A DNA stretch of 64,000 bases from Candidatus Symbiopectobacterium sp. NZEC151 (GTDB lineage Bacteria > Pseudomonadota > Gammaproteobacteria > Enterobacterales > Enterobacteriaceae), in the NCBI RefSeq assembly GCF_025962655.1, contig NZ_JAGFPE010000002.1:372001-436000 (forward strand). Direction: 5' to 3'. Each line of letters starts with the position of its first letter. Position 1 is the stretch's first letter. Positions 42,265-52,097 of this stretch are shown here, one piece after another. A model generated the notes under the pieces. It was not told the DNA's origin. It did not search any database and saw only the letters and a list, made by a program, of their open reading frames with translations. The position numbers were made by a program, and so were the translations under genes.

Positions 42265-43026
42265 ATGCCTGTACATTTGCTGATTATCGATGCATTAAAC
42301 CTGATTCGTCGTATCCATGCCGTGCAGGGATCGCCCTGTGTGACAGCCTGTCAGCACGCCGTTACCCAACTGCTACAGCATAGCCAGCCGACGCACGCCG
42401 TCGCGGTGTTTGATGATGAACAGCGCGCCGACAGTTGGCGGCACCAGTTACTGCCGGACTACAAAGCGGGCCGCCCGCCCATGCCAGAGAATCTGGCGCT
42501 GGAACTGTCGCACATACGGCAAGCGCTGGAAACGATGGGCATTGTCTGCTGGCATACGCCAGGCAATGAAGCCGATGATTTGGCGGCAACGCTCGCCACC
42601 AAAGTCGCCCAGGCTGGCCATCAGGCGACAATTGTCTCGACCGACAAGGGCTACTGCCAACTGCTGGCGCCAACTATCCAGATTCGCGATTATTTTCAAA
42701 AGCGCTGGCTGGATGTGCCTTTTATCGCCCAGGAGTTTGGCGTTTCACCACAGCAACTGCCTGATTTCTGGGGGCTGGCAGGCATCAGCAGCAGCAAAAT
42801 ACCCGGTGTAGTGGGCATTGGCCCCAAAAGCGCCAGTCAACTGCTTGCCCAAGCGGGAACGTTGGAGCAGATTTATCAGCAGTTGGATGCCGTACCGGAA
42901 AAATGGCGGCACAAGCTGGAATCACAGCGTGAGATGGCCTTTGCGAGTCGTCAGGTGGCAACGTTACGCACGGATTTGGCACTGGAAGGGAATTTACAGC
43001 AGTTACGGCTGACAGCGGGGAAATAA
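42265..43026 (+). CDS. xni: Flap endonuclease Xni (ExoIX)
   Basis: Structure-specific 5' flap endonuclease related to the 5' nuclease domain of Pol I. The product is 253 residues (251 in E. coli). Acidic metal ligands are visible in [12 protein letters not shown] and [12 protein letters not shown], and [10 protein letters not shown] follows. The helix-hairpin-helix [18 protein letters not shown] contacts DNA. Like the E. coli protein it has fewer acidic residues than Pol I and may lack one metal site. Confidence 0.95.
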   Translation: MPVHLLIIDALNLIRRIHAVQGSPCVTACQHAVTQLLQHSQPTHAVAVFDDEQRADSWRHQLLPDYKAGRPPMPENLALELSHIRQALETMGIVCWHTPGNEADDLAATLATKVAQAGHQATIVSTDKGYCQLLAPTIQIRDYFQKRWLDVPFIAQEFGVSPQQLPDFWGLAGISSSKIPGVVGIGPKSASQLLAQAGTLEQIYQQLDAVPEKWRHKLESQREMAFASRQVATLRTDLALEGNLQQLRLTAGK

Positions 43027-43098
43027 ACACGCCATTCTTCTCGAACGACGCATGAGGTTGGTGACAAACCTACTAGAACAGTCATTCCCGCCACCCTC

Positions 43099-43183
43099 CG
43101 TCATTCCCGCGAATGCGGGAATCTCTGGCCGGTAAAACACGTTTCTTCTGGCAGAGATCCCCGGCTTTCGCCGAGGATGACGA
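43099..43183. repeat. Dispersed double-hairpin repeat, copy 1
   Basis: An 85-base element made of two hairpins: ATTCCCGC-GAAT-GCGGGAAT and ATCCCCGGC-TTTC-GCCGAGGAT. It is bounded by CGTCATTC and GGATGACG. The same unit occurs in inverse orientation at 48229-48312 and in diverged form at 46022-46093. A partial extra half-site (GTCATTCCCGCCA) lies just before it at 43081. Confidence 0.85.
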
Positions 43184-43192
43184 ATATAAAAA

Positions 43193-44293
43193 TTAACGCT
43201 CGTCGCGCCGTCCCGGCACCGCGCCCCATATGCGCCGCGCGTGTACCGTCACTTCCTCGCGATCGTGATACAACTGGCGAGCACGGATCTCAAAATTAAT
43301 GCCATTCTCACTCAAGCGCTCGCTCAGCAACGCCAGATTTTGCGTCACTTCCTCATAGCGTTTTTTCATCGGCAGCTTAAGGTTGAATATCACTTCCCGG
43401 CACCAGCCCTTCACCAGCCAGTCGGCCATCAGGTTGGCCACCCGCGCCGGCTTCTCCACCATATCGCACACCAACCAAGTCACGTTATTACGCGGCGGCT
43501 CAAAGCGGAAACCATCGACGGCGTGGTGTGTTACCTGCCCGGTATCCATCAGACTTTGCGCCATAGTGCCGTTATCCACGGCGTGCACCATCATGCTGCG
43601 CTTCACCAGTTGATAAGTCCAACCGCCGGGGCACGCCCCCAAATCCACCGCGTACATGCCGCTTGCCAAACGCTCATCCCACTCATCTGCCGGAATGAAG
43701 ACGTGAAACGCCTCTTCCAGTTTCAACGTAGAACGGCTTGGGGCATCGGAAGGGAATTTCAGGCGCGGGATACCCATGTAAAACGGCGAGTGGTTATTAC
43801 TGTAGGAATAGCCCACATAGCAATGCCCCGGAGCAATAAACAGCACATGGACAACCGGGCGATGGGCCTTTTCATACGGCAGCAGAATGCCGTTTTCTTT
43901 CAGGGCGGCGCGCAAAGGCACGGTGAACTTGCGGCAAAATTTCAGCAGTTCTTTGCTTTCATTGGTGTCCGGCACTTCAACGCGCAGTTCCCCTGCCCGT
44001 TCAATCGCCCCGGTCAGCATGCCGACGATCGGGGTAATGCGATCTTCCGGCGGCAAATCGCGCAACAGCTCACCGCACACGAACCATTGCCGGGCAAAAA
44101 CCAGCGTATCAAACGGCAATGTTTTGATTAAGCGATCGGCATCTTCATGCTGATAGCATTCATACATCACATAGCCACAATTTTCTTTAACCCTGGCAAA
44201 ACCAAAAACCTCGTGGGCGGTGGCTTTTTCCGTTATCTCTGCCGCACACTCTTTTTCGAAACCGGGGCGGCAATATAAAATTACCTTATTCAT
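43193..44293 (-). CDS. rlmM: 23S rRNA 2'-O-ribose methyltransferase RlmM
   Basis: Methylates the ribose of C2498 in 23S rRNA with S-adenosylmethionine. ATG 44293 gives 366 residues, identical to E. coli; a frame to 44329 reads through ygdD. There is an N-terminal THUMP-like domain, then a Rossmann domain with [14 protein letters not shown] (SAM site), [10 protein letters not shown] and [12 protein letters not shown] (catalytic Lys). The start overlaps ygdD by eight bases. Confidence 0.97.
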   Translation of the reverse strand: MNKVILYCRPGFEKECAAEITEKATAHEVFGFARVKENCGYVMYECYQHEDADRLIKTLPFDTLVFARQWFVCGELLRDLPPEDRITPIVGMLTGAIERAGELRVEVPDTNESKELLKFCRKFTVPLRAALKENGILLPYEKAHRPVVHVLFIAPGHCYVGYSYSNNHSPFYMGIPRLKFPSDAPSRSTLKLEEAFHVFIPADEWDERLASGMYAVDLGACPGGWTYQLVKRSMMVHAVDNGTMAQSLMDTGQVTHHAVDGFRFEPPRNNVTWLVCDMVEKPARVANLMADWLVKGWCREVIFNLKLPMKKRYEEVTQNLALLSERLSENGINFEIRARQLYHDREEVTVHARRIWGAVPGRRDER

Positions 44294-44681
44294 GACTTTT
44301 CGCCTTTCTCGTCTGGCGCAGCACGCCAACCAACATCAATACCCATCCGGTCAGGAAGAACAGACCGCCAACCGGCGTGACAAACGCCCAAAACCGCAGG
44401 TGCGACAGCGCCAGACAATAAAGGCTGCCGCTAAACAGCACGGTGCCAAGCGCCAACGCAATGCTGCTCCAATAAAACCACACATTACGACGCTGGCGCA
44501 TCAATACCGACAGCGCCAGAATCGCCAGCGTATGAAACGCCTGATATTCAAGCCCGGTTTTTAGCCAGGCCATTTCGGCAGCGCCCAGCGATTTGCTGAG
44601 CACATGTGCACCAAAGGCGCCCAATGCCACAAACACAAACCCGCTGATCGCGGAAAACATCAGCATAAAACGACTGTTCAT
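44286..44681 (-). CDS. ygdD: DUF423 membrane protein YgdD
   Basis: A 131-residue inner-membrane protein, same length as E. coli YgdD, from ATG 44681. Four hydrophobic segments are visible, with the family signature [12 protein letters not shown] in the first and [14 protein letters not shown] in the third. The function is unknown. It lies between gcvA and rlmM on the same strand, overlapping rlmM. Confidence 0.93.
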   Translation of the reverse strand: MNSRFMLMFSAISGFVFVALGAFGAHVLSKSLGAAEMAWLKTGLEYQAFHTLAILALSVLMRQRRNVWFYWSSIALALGTVLFSGSLYCLALSHLRFWAFVTPVGGLFFLTGWVLMLVGVLRQTRKAKSHE

Positions 44682-44729
44682 CGTATTTTCCACAGTAAAT
44701 CGAATCAAATACCACCCGAACGCCACATC

Positions 44730-45653
44730 TCAACGCGCGGCGTTGTCATAGCGGAAACGAAACTTCTCTTGCTCGCTCGCCGCACGCGCCAAAATCCAGT
44801 GGCGAAAGGCGGCTATTTTACCCAGTTCAGACTGACTGTCATGACAAACCAGATAAAAAGCATTTTTGCTGACCAAAACGTCGTTAAACGGACACACTAA
44901 CCGACCCGCTTCAATCTCAGTCTGGGCCATCACGTTATTGGCCAAAGCGACCCCCTGCCCGTGGATCGCCGCCTGCAACACCATCGCGCTGTGGCTGAAT
45001 ATCGGCCCTTGCTGTACGTTAATCTGCACGCCAAGCTGCCGGGTGTAGGCCAACCAGTCACGCCGAGACGCGTCGTGCAACAAGGTGTGCCCTACCAGAT
45101 CCTGCGGGGTTTTAAGCGGATGTTTACCCGTTAGCAAGACAGGAGAACAGACGGGCAATAGATATTCGGTATAGAGCTTTTCAACGCGCAATCCATGCCA
45201 GTTGCCACGCCCGTAAAAAATCGCCACGTCCACATCGTCTGACAGGCGATCTTCCTGGCGATCCACTGCCTGAATTCGCACATCAATCCCCGGAAACTCC
45301 GCATTGAAGCTCGATAACCGCGGCACCAGCCAATGGATAGCAAAGCTGGGCAACAAACTGACTGTCAATGCCCCTTTGGCGCTGCGTGATTGTAACTTGC
45401 GCGTCGCTTCATTGAGTGAAGAGAAGATCTCTTTTATATCAAGATAGTAGCTTTGCCCCTCTTCCGTCAGCAGCAACGAGCGATTGCGGCGACGAAACAG
45501 CTTGAGCCCCAAAAAATCTTCTAATGACTTGATTTGATGACTGACGGCAGCCTGTGTGACAAACAGTTCTTCCGCCGCTTTGGTGAAACTGAGATGGCGG
45601 GCGGCGGAATCAAATACACGCAACGCATTGAGCGGAGGGAGTCGCTTTGACAT
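44730..45653 (-). CDS. gcvA: Glycine cleavage regulator GcvA
   Basis: LysR-type regulator that activates the gcvTHP operon with glycine, represses it with purines through GcvR, and activates gcvB. The product is 307 residues (305 in E. coli). The N-terminal winged helix-turn-helix is FDSAARHLSFTKAAEELFVT then QAAVSHQIKSLE, followed by a ligand-binding domain from about residue 92. It is divergent from gcvB. Confidence 0.97.
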   Translation of the reverse strand: MSKRLPPLNALRVFDSAARHLSFTKAAEELFVTQAAVSHQIKSLEDFLGLKLFRRRNRSLLLTEEGQSYYLDIKEIFSSLNEATRKLQSRSAKGALTVSLLPSFAIHWLVPRLSSFNAEFPGIDVRIQAVDRQEDRLSDDVDVAIFYGRGNWHGLRVEKLYTEYLLPVCSPVLLTGKHPLKTPQDLVGHTLLHDASRRDWLAYTRQLGVQINVQQGPIFSHSAMVLQAAIHGQGVALANNVMAQTEIEAGRLVCPFNDVLVSKNAFYLVCHDSQSELGKIAAFRHWILARAASEQEKFRFRYDNAAR

Positions 45654-45708
45654 AGGGTAATGTTCTTCTTTTTCCTAAGAGGTGCACGGAGGCAGCACCG
45701 TTCCAGCC

Positions 45709-45774
45709 ATTAGTTTTTTTTATCCGAGACATTATAATTTGTCCGTTGAGGATGCACCAGCAAATACCTATATT
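45709..45774. promoter_or_regulatory. gcvA/gcvB divergent control region
   Basis: The gcvB -10 is TATATT (45769-45774), seven bases before the RNA start. ATTAG (complement of CTAAT, the core motif in GcvA sites) occurs at 45709-45713 and again at 45772-45776, consistent with GcvA acting here on gcvB and its own gene. Confidence 0.6.
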
Positions 45775-45780
45775 AGCGCC

Positions 45781-45979
45781 ACTTCCTTGAGCCGGAACGA
45801 AAGGTGCGGCAGGCGTTTCCTGAAGTGCTTTTGGCTTGTGGTTGTGATGTTGTGTTTGCTATTTATTGTCTGCTTTTCAGACATGGTAGCCAAGGCTACC
45901 TTTCACTTCCTGTACATTTACCCTGTCTGTCCATAGTGATTTTTATGTGGCACCGCTTTTTAGCGGTGCTTTTTTTTTT
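45781..45979 (+). ncRNA. gcvB: Small RNA GcvB
   Basis: Hfq-dependent sRNA that represses many amino-acid and peptide transporter mRNAs, including periplasmic binding proteins such as DppA and OppA. It is divergent from gcvA as in E. coli. The 5' end begins ACTTCCTTGAGCCGGAACG. The G/U-rich R1 seed region is at 45836-45859. The GGTAGCC-AA-GGCTACC hairpin is at 45885-45900, followed by the conserved CACTTCCTGTACATTTACCC stretch. It ends in GCACCGC/GCGGTGC (45950-45969) plus ten T. Length is about 199 bases (about 205 in E. coli). A small frame across it is not a gene. Confidence 0.97.
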
Positions 45980-46021
45980 GCCTGACAGGCGACTCATCGA
46001 CGACGCGCCGTGCGCCAGAAA

Positions 46022-46093
46022 TGACAATTCCCGCGCTGACATTTCAGACTAGCCCTACCCGGTAGGTAAGCAGCGAAATGGCAGTGCGGGAAT
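46022..46093. repeat. Dispersed hairpin repeat, diverged copy 3
   Basis: A single long imperfect palindrome: ATTCCCGC-x-CTG-x-CATTTC on the left pairs with GAAATG-x-CAG-x-GCGGGAAT on the right, with a central ACCCGGTAGGT region. The outer ATTCCCGC/GCGGGAAT arms match the repeats at 43099 and 48229. It lies between gcvB and ygdI. Confidence 0.65.
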
Positions 46094-46120
46094 CTAGACA
46101 CAGGTTACACCAGAGGAAAA

Positions 46121-46342
46121 CTACTTGGCTTCCACCATTTCCCTCAGGTTATCGCGGTTGATCTGCTGCTCGTGACCGTAGGCATCGATATAGCGGATCA
46201 TCCCGGTATCCTCATCCACTTTCGGTTTCCCTTCAGCGACAATGGTGCGCCCGTCGTTGGTATGCAGCACATAATTACTCGAACAGGCAGTTAAAGAGAG
46301 CGCGGCCATCGCAATGGCAATAATTGCTATTTTATTCTTCAT
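46121..46342 (-). CDS. ygdI: YgdI-family small lipoprotein
   Basis: A 73-residue DUF903 lipoprotein. ATG 46342 is chosen from GGAG seven bases upstream; it yields a signal peptide with lipobox LTAC (Cys20) followed by SSNYVLHTNDGRTIVAEGKP, the conserved SH3-like domain. The function is unknown. It lies between gcvB and csdA, as in E. coli. Confidence 0.93.
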   Translation of the reverse strand: MKNKIAIIAIAMAALSLTACSSNYVLHTNDGRTIVAEGKPKVDEDTGMIRYIDAYGHEQQINRDNLREMVEAK

Positions 46343-46515
46343 AGTGTACTCCAAGTAAATTTTTAAGTTACTTATCTCGCCACTACCGAACGATAGTTCC
46401 GTTTATTGACACTGTTAAGCCTAGCAAAATCATTTCAATATGCGTTTAGGGATCGTCCTAAAACTTGTTTCCCCGTGAAAAATGCGACAGGATCGTCTGC
46501 CAGAAGAGGAACACC

Positions 46516-47721
46516 ATGACAGCATTCAATCCCGCAACCTTTCGTAATGACTTCCCTGCACTCGCGCAATCCGGCGTTTATCTGGACAGCGCGGCAACGG
46601 CGCTTAAGCCGCAGCCGGTCATTGATGCTATCTCGCAGTATTACACCGCCGAGACCGGCAATGTGCACCGCAGCCAACATGCCCACGCGCAGCAGGTGAC
46701 AGCGCGGTTCGAGCAGGTTCGATGCGCAGTAGCCACACTACTCAACGCCGACGATCCACGTTGTGTCGTGTGGACGCGCGGAACGACAGAGGCCATCAAT
46801 CTGGTGGCGCAGAGCTATGCGCGTCCACGTTTGCAGCCGGGTGATGAGATCATCGTCAGTGAAGCGGAGCACCACGCCAACCTGATTCCCTGGCTGATGG
46901 TGGCGCAGCAAACCGGTGCCCACGTCGTCAAACTGCCGATTGGCGCGGATGCACAGCCCAATCTGGAGGCATTAGCCGACCTGATGACCTCACGCACACG
47001 GCTGTTGGCACTGGGCCAGATGTCTAATGTGACAGGGGGTCAACCCGATCTGGCGCGAGCCATCGCGCTGGCGCATCAGGTCGGTGCCGTGGTGATGATC
47101 GACGGCGCGCAAGGCATTGTGCACAGCGCACCGGATGTACAGGCGCTGGATATCGATTTTTACGCGTTCTCCGGCCATAAGCTTTTTGGCCCGACCGGTA
47201 TTGGCGTGCTGTACGGCAAGGCCGACCTGCTGGAATCTATGCCGCCCTGGCACGGCGGGGGGAAAATGATGAGCGCGGTCTCTTTTGATGGATTTACACC
47301 GCAGGCCATTCCTCAACGCTTTGAAGCAGGCACACCGGCTATCGCTGAAGTGCTCGGATTAGGGGCGGCGCTGACATGGATGCAAGGCTATGACTGGCGC
47401 GCAGCGGAGCGATATAGCCAAGGGTTGGCCCAGTTGGCTGAACAGCAGTTGGCGCGTTTCCCCGGTTTTCGCTCACTGCGCAGTCCCAACGCGACCATCC
47501 TGTCGTTTACCCTGACCGACGTGCACCCGAACGATCTGGCAACGCTTCTTGCAGAGCAGCAAATTGCCATTCGCGCCGGGCACCATTGCGCTCAACCGTT
47601 ATTCACGGCACTGGGCTTTGATGGTGCAGTACGCGCCTCTTTCGCGCCTTATAATAACGAGCACGATGTCACCGCGCTGGTGACGGCCGTTGGCAATGCG
47701 TTGGATTTACTGCTGGATTGA
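46516..47721 (+). CDS. csdA: Cysteine desulfurase CsdA
   Basis: PLP-dependent desulfurase that takes sulfur from cysteine and passes it to CsdE. ATG 46516 with AAGAGG upstream gives 401 residues, identical to E. coli. PLP Lys is in [14 protein letters not shown] and the active Cys in [22 protein letters not shown] and NVTGGQ are further family motifs. The partner csdE follows directly. Confidence 0.97.
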   Translation: MTAFNPATFRNDFPALAQSGVYLDSAATALKPQPVIDAISQYYTAETGNVHRSQHAHAQQVTARFEQVRCAVATLLNADDPRCVVWTRGTTEAINLVAQSYARPRLQPGDEIIVSEAEHHANLIPWLMVAQQTGAHVVKLPIGADAQPNLEALADLMTSRTRLLALGQMSNVTGGQPDLARAIALAHQVGAVVMIDGAQGIVHSAPDVQALDIDFYAFSGHKLFGPTGIGVLYGKADLLESMPPWHGGGKMMSAVSFDGFTPQAIPQRFEAGTPAIAEVLGLGAALTWMQGYDWRAAERYSQGLAQLAEQQLARFPGFRSLRSPNATILSFTLTDVHPNDLATLLAEQQIAIRAGHHCAQPLFTALGFDGAVRASFAPYNNEHDVTALVTAVGNALDLLLD

Positions 47722-47749
47722 TAGCAAAAAAATGGGACTGGCTTACACC

Positions 47750-48217
47750 ATGACAGAACACTCCATGACTGAGCACACCGCTCACCCTTTTGGCAGCGCC
47801 ATCACGGCAGAGACCTTACAGCACACCTTCGATGCCTGCCGCTCGTGGGAAGAGCGTTATCGGCAACTGATCCTGCTGGCTAAACAGCTTCCTGCCCTGC
47901 CGGACACGTTGAAAAATGACACCATCGCCCTGTCCGGCTGTGAAAACCGCGTCTGGTTAGGCTATGAGAAACAGCAGGATGGTCGATTGCACTTTTACGG
48001 CGACAGCGACGGGCGTATCGTGCGCGGTTTGCTTGCCGTTCTGCTCACGTCGGTAGAGGGCAAACAGGCTGCCGATGTGCTCGGGCAAGATCCGTTGTCC
48101 CTGTTTGATCAACTTGGCCTGCGCGCGCAGCTCAGCGCCTCACGCGCCAGCGGGTTGTCCGCGCTGGCACAGCGGATTCAGGCCATAGCCGCGCAGGCGA
48201 CAAGGGATCCCAGCTAG
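47750..48217 (+). CDS. csdE: Sulfur acceptor CsdE
   Basis: SufE-like protein that receives persulfide from CsdA through the Cys in [12 protein letters not shown]; it also interacts with TcdA. The start is uncertain. ATG 47750 gives 155 residues, ATG 47765 gives 150 and is closer to the E. coli length of 147, and none has a strong ribosome binding site. Conserved segments are [25 protein letters not shown] and [14 protein letters not shown]. Confidence 0.94.
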   Translation: MTEHSMTEHTAHPFGSAITAETLQHTFDACRSWEERYRQLILLAKQLPALPDTLKNDTIALSGCENRVWLGYEKQQDGRLHFYGDSDGRIVRGLLAVLLTSVEGKQAADVLGQDPLSLFDQLGLRAQLSASRASGLSALAQRIQAIAAQATRDPS

Positions 48218-48228
48218 GCCACACCTAT

Positions 48229-48312
48229 GTCATCCTCGGCGTAAGCCGGGGATCTCTGCCAGGAAGAAGGCGTTTAGCCTGTGGGAGATTCCCGCCTGCG
48301 CGGGAATGACGA
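48229..48312. repeat. Dispersed double-hairpin repeat, copy 2
   Basis: An 84-base unit that is the inverted counterpart of the 43099-43183 element: ATCCTCGGC-GTAA-GCCGGGGAT, a middle spacer that includes GCCAGGAAGAAGGCG, then ATTCCCGC-CTGC-GCGGGAAT and TGACGA. It lies between the convergent csdE and tcdA genes. Confidence 0.85.
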
Positions 48313-48359
48313 GGGGTATACAGGAATGATGGATTAAGGTATCACGGGCCAAGCACTAC

Positions 48360-49181
48360 TCAGGAAGCAACCTGCTGCGCCTCGCGCGCCGCCTTCGCCA
48401 TCATTTTCTTTAGCGCGTGGGATACCGCTACAAAACCAAAGGTCGCGGTCACCATGGTGGCAGCCCCGAAACCGGAGGCGCAATCCATACGTTTCACCCC
48501 TTCCGCGGTACTGCGCGACGCGCACACCGAGCCATCGGCCTGCGGGTACATCAGCGGCTCATCGGAAAACACACAATCGATGCCTAACCGACCTTTGCTG
48601 TTCTTGACCACGTTGAAATCATGTTTGAGACGCTCACGCAGCTTGGCCGCCAGCGGGTCTTGAATGGTTTTGGCAAGATCCACCACGCTGATGCGTGTCG
48701 GATCGATTTGCCCACCCGCTCCACCGGTCGTCACCACCGGAATTTTATAACGCCGACAGTAGGCCAGCAGCGCCGCTTTCGGACGCACGCTGTCAATCGC
48801 ATCAATCACATAGCTAAAGCCACGGTTGAGATACTCCGCCACGTTATCCACCGTGACGAAATCATCCACGCAGGTGACCTGACATTCAGGATTGATGGCA
48901 CGGATACGCTCCGCCATCACTTCCGTTTTCGCCTGCCCGGTATGTTCGCGCAGCGCGTGAATCTGCCGGTTGGTGTTGCTGACACAGACGTCATCCATAT
49001 CAATCAGCGTAATCGCACCAATGCCGGTGCGCGCCAGTGCCTCTGCGGCCCAGGAGCCCACGCCGCCAATGCCGATAACGCACACGTGCGCCTGTGCAAA
49101 CAGCGCCAGCGCCTGCTGACCGTATAACCGCGCTGTGCCGCCGAAGCGTTGCAGATAGGCTTCGGATAACGTACCACTCAT
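48360..49181 (-). CDS. tcdA: tRNA threonylcarbamoyladenosine dehydratase TcdA
   Basis: E1-like ATP-dependent enzyme (CsdL) that cyclises t6A37 of tRNA to ct6A. ATG 49181 gives 273 residues (268 in E. coli); it is preferred over an ATG 17 codons earlier because GGTGG precedes it and the MSGTLSEAYLQRFGG N-terminus matches the family. The nucleotide loop is VIGIGGVGSWAAEAL. DMDDVCVSNTNRQ and GGAGGQIDPTR follow. It is convergent with csdA-csdE, its functional partners. Confidence 0.97.
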   Translation of the reverse strand: MSGTLSEAYLQRFGGTARLYGQQALALFAQAHVCVIGIGGVGSWAAEALARTGIGAITLIDMDDVCVSNTNRQIHALREHTGQAKTEVMAERIRAINPECQVTCVDDFVTVDNVAEYLNRGFSYVIDAIDSVRPKAALLAYCRRYKIPVVTTGGAGGQIDPTRISVVDLAKTIQDPLAAKLRERLKHDFNVVKNSKGRLGIDCVFSDEPLMYPQADGSVCASRSTAEGVKRMDCASGFGAATMVTATFGFVAVSHALKKMMAKAAREAQQVAS

Positions 49182-49211
49182 GACCACCAACCCTTGACTC
49201 TGATAATCGCT

Positions 49212-49250
49212 AAAAAAAACAGGCCCGATCATAAAGCGATCGAGCCTGTT
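49212..49250 (-). terminator. Intrinsic terminator of the molybdoenzyme gene
   Basis: ACAGGC-CGATC and GATCG-GCCTGT form an almost perfect stem. The minus strand ends in TTTTTTTT, 22 bases after the stop of the reductase gene. Confidence 0.9.
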
Positions 49251-49271
49251 GCGCTACTGATGAAATGAAAA

Positions 49272-51524
49272 TCAGGCTGCCGCCACGTCCACCAGGCAGC
49301 TCATGGCATTCGGCCCCTGCGTCAGCGGTGAGGTGCCAATATCCAGCGTCAGCACGTTGGCATTGCCGGACTGTTCCACCGCATGCCACTCTTTCTGACC
49401 GAAACCCGGTTCGAACCAGGCACCGGTAGACATGATCACCACGCCGGGTGCCACCCCTTCGGTCACGCGGACCCCGGCATAAATGCGACCGCGCGCGTTA
49501 AACACTTCCACCTGCTGCTCATCCACAATGCCGCGCACGTTTGCATCCTGCGGGTGCATATAAAGCGTCTCTTTCCCTGCGGTTTTGTTCGCCGCCACCT
49601 GCGGCGTCGCGGCCAGTTGGCTGTGCAAACGATCGGATGGCTGGATAGAGATAAAATGCAGCGGCCAGCGCTCTGCGGTTTCGGCCCCGAGCCACTCTAC
49701 CGGCGGACGCCATTCCGGATGCGGGGCGAAATCCTCATAGCCGTAACGGGCGATAGTATCGCTGTACAGTTCAATCTTGCCGCTCGGCGTTTGCAGCGGA
49801 TGCTGTTCGGGGCTATCGCGGAACGCGTCAAAGAACACAAACGGCTTCTCACCTTGTGGCACATCCAGATGCCCGCGCTGCCAAAACTCGCCGAACTCAG
49901 GCCATTCCACGCCCTGCTGACGCCCACGGCACTCCTCATACAGTGCTTCCAGCCATGCCTGCTCATCACGCCCTTGGGTAAAGGCATCGCCATAACCCAG
50001 TCGTTCCGCCAGTTCGCTGAAAATATCATAGTCATTACGCGCCTGATGCTGCGGCGCAATCGCCTGATGCATGGCGAACAAATGACGATCGCGCGACGAT
50101 CCGCCCAGATCGTTACGTTCAAGCGTGGTGGTCACGGGCAGCACGATGTCGGCCATCTGCGCGGCGGGCGTCCACACAATATCCTGTACGATAACCGTCT
50201 CAGGCTTGCGCCAGCCTTCAACCAGACGGTTAAGCTGCTGATGATGGTGAAACGGATTGCCACCGGCCCAGTGAATCAGATGGATCTCGGGGTAGCGATG
50301 GGTTTCACCCTTAAAGGTATAGGGCTGACCGGGATGCAGCAGCATATCGGCAATACGCGCCACCGGAATGGCTCGCCCTGGGTTCTTCACCGAGGGAGAT
50401 TCTGGTGCGGGGCTTGCGATACGCTCATTGCCGACGCCATTCATGGAGCCGTGGCCGAAGGAGAAACCGCCGCCCGGCAGGCCAATCTGGCCCAGCATGG
50501 CCGACAGCGCGATCATCATCCAATACGGCTGCTCTCCACGATGGGCACGCTGCACCGAATAGGCACAGGTGATGAAACTGCGCACGCCAATCAGTTGCTG
50601 CGCCAGACGACGAATGCGCTCGGCGGGAATGCCGGTGATGGCGCTGGCCCACTCCGGCGTCTTCGGCACACCATCGCGTTCACCGGTCAGATAGTGACGT
50701 AACGCCTCATAGCCCACGCAATAACGCCGGAGAAAATCGGTGTCATCCGCGCCCTGCCGCTGAATTTCATAACCGAGCGCCAGCATCAACGCCACATCGG
50801 TATTTGGACGAATCGGGATCCACTCGGCACCGAGAAAGGCCGGACAGTCGTCGCGCATCGGGCTGATGTTGATAACCGGAATTTTTTTCTCAGCCAACTG
50901 ACGCAACGCCGGTTCCAGACTGTGATACCCCGCCCCGCCGGAAGCCACCTGCGCGTTTTTCAGCGCCAATCCGCCAAACGCGAGAAAAATATTGCAGTGT
51001 TCTAACACGCTACGCCACTCTGTCACCTTCCCGGTTAACGGCTGAAAGGTGCCGATGACGTAGGGCAAAAAGAATTGCGCCGCGCCCCAGCTGTAGTTGC
51101 CCTGTTGATCAACGGCACCGCCGCCGGAAAAATAGAAACGTCGCACCTGCGAACGCGCATGGTGAAAGCGCCCCGCAGAGGACCAGCCGTAGGATCCGGC
51201 GAACAGGCCATCTGCGCCGTAGCGATCGCGTACGCGCCGGTTCTCCTGCGCCACCAGATCGAGCGCAACATCCCAGTCCACCTCAACGAAATCCTCTTTG
51301 CCGCGCAGCGCACCGTCGCTGTTTTCACGCTTTTGTAACCAGGAACGGCGCACGGCCGGGCGACGAATGCGCTTGTCCGAATAGACCAACGGCACGATAG
51401 AATCAAGCATCGCAGAGGGGGCCGGATCGCTGGCAAACGGCTCGCAGCGGATCAGTTTTCCGTCCTCCACGACGGCGGTAAAAGCGCCCCAATGCGCCAG
51501 ATGTGGATAACGCTTAATAGCCAT
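49272..51524 (-). CDS. Molybdopterin sulfoxide/N-oxide reductase, BisC-like
   Basis: A 750-residue molybdenum bis-MGD enzyme of the DMSO/TMAO/biotin-sulfoxide reductase branch. The segment FAGSYGWSSAGRFHH (about 108-122) corresponds to the serine-ligand region of that branch. LPGGGFSFGHGSMNG, HWAGGNPFHHHQQLNRL and ADIVLPVTTTLERND are cofactor-binding motifs, and a C-terminal MGD-binding barrel is present. There is no Tat signal and no N-terminal iron-sulfur cysteines, so it should be cytosolic like BisC. ATG 51524 is chosen because GAGG lies seven bases upstream; four more codons are possible. It is divergent from the transporter cluster and shares its control region. The substrate is unknown; an S-oxide is the best family-based guess. 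Confidence 0.9.
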   Translation of the reverse strand: MAIKRYPHLAHWGAFTAVVEDGKLIRCEPFASDPAPSAMLDSIVPLVYSDKRIRRPAVRRSWLQKRENSDGALRGKEDFVEVDWDVALDLVAQENRRVRDRYGADGLFAGSYGWSSAGRFHHARSQVRRFYFSGGGAVDQQGNYSWGAAQFFLPYVIGTFQPLTGKVTEWRSVLEHCNIFLAFGGLALKNAQVASGGAGYHSLEPALRQLAEKKIPVINISPMRDDCPAFLGAEWIPIRPNTDVALMLALGYEIQRQGADDTDFLRRYCVGYEALRHYLTGERDGVPKTPEWASAITGIPAERIRRLAQQLIGVRSFITCAYSVQRAHRGEQPYWMMIALSAMLGQIGLPGGGFSFGHGSMNGVGNERIASPAPESPSVKNPGRAIPVARIADMLLHPGQPYTFKGETHRYPEIHLIHWAGGNPFHHHQQLNRLVEGWRKPETVIVQDIVWTPAAQMADIVLPVTTTLERNDLGGSSRDRHLFAMHQAIAPQHQARNDYDIFSELAERLGYGDAFTQGRDEQAWLEALYEECRGRQQGVEWPEFGEFWQRGHLDVPQGEKPFVFFDAFRDSPEQHPLQTPSGKIELYSDTIARYGYEDFAPHPEWRPPVEWLGAETAERWPLHFISIQPSDRLHSQLAATPQVAANKTAGKETLYMHPQDANVRGIVDEQQVEVFNARGRIYAGVRVTEGVAPGVVIMSTGAWFEPGFGQKEWHAVEQSGNANVLTLDIGTSPLTQGPNAMSCLVDVAAA

Positions 51525-52097
51525 TCGCAACCTCAATACTTTCTCGTGTCACGCTGGATAGCGCAACAACGCAGCCCTGGTAAGAAACAACGCCAAATAC
51601 GGCGTTAAAAAAATCGTAAAAACATTGTCGCAACAAACAATGCCACAGTTATAAAAGAAATACCCCAGATACATCAAGTACGCGGGTTATGCGGAATATA
51701 GCTTTGCTTATGCAGATTTAAACGTTTGTTTAAAACGCACGTTAGGATAGGGTTTAGCCTCAATAAGCACAGTCAGAAAGTTTGCCTCAGCAACGGGCTG
51801 TGATTGATTCGCACCATGCGAAAATAATAAATAATCACTTGTTTTAGTTAGTTTTTATTAAATAGCAAACACCAAAGCCAGGAATTCACAATGACTCACG
51901 CACAGACAATCCCTTTATTGATGACCCGATGTTAGTTTCCTGACAGTTATTTCACGATCACCGTGATTACCGCACTTTTCCTCTGAATAGCGCGTCGAAT
52001 GCTTACGCTGTCAGGCTGGTATATCAGCGGAAAAAACGCTCACATAAAACCGCATAATCGACAGGGATAATATCCCTGAAAAATACGGATAAATACC
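51525..52097. promoter_or_regulatory. Divergent molybdoenzyme/transporter control region
   Basis: A 573-base region with no supportable gene. Toward the reductase, -10 TATATT (51695-51700, minus strand) has a 16-base spacer to TTTAAA, which lies inside the inverted repeat annotated separately. The plus-strand side leaves a leader of over 300 bases before the binding-protein gene. That leader includes A/T-rich stretches and no recognised riboswitch. Confidence 0.5.
51717..51734. promoter_or_regulatory. Candidate TetR-type operator
   Basis: Perfect inverted repeat TTTAAAC-GTTT-GTTTAAA. The AAAC-N4-GTTT core is the kind of half-site arrangement used by TetR-family repressors such as PsrA. It overlaps the predicted -35 of the molybdoenzyme promoter. 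The most likely binder is the TetR protein encoded at 59403-60152; this is inference. Confidence 0.5.

Noticed and set aside
45682..45936. 84-codon plus-strand frame
   Set aside because: It runs through the GcvB sRNA, whose conserved sequence explains this stretch.
49383..50702. 439-codon frame antisense to the molybdoenzyme gene
   Set aside because: The length reflects GC-rich third positions opposite a coding frame; the composition (His/Arg-rich, no domain) is typical of a shadow.
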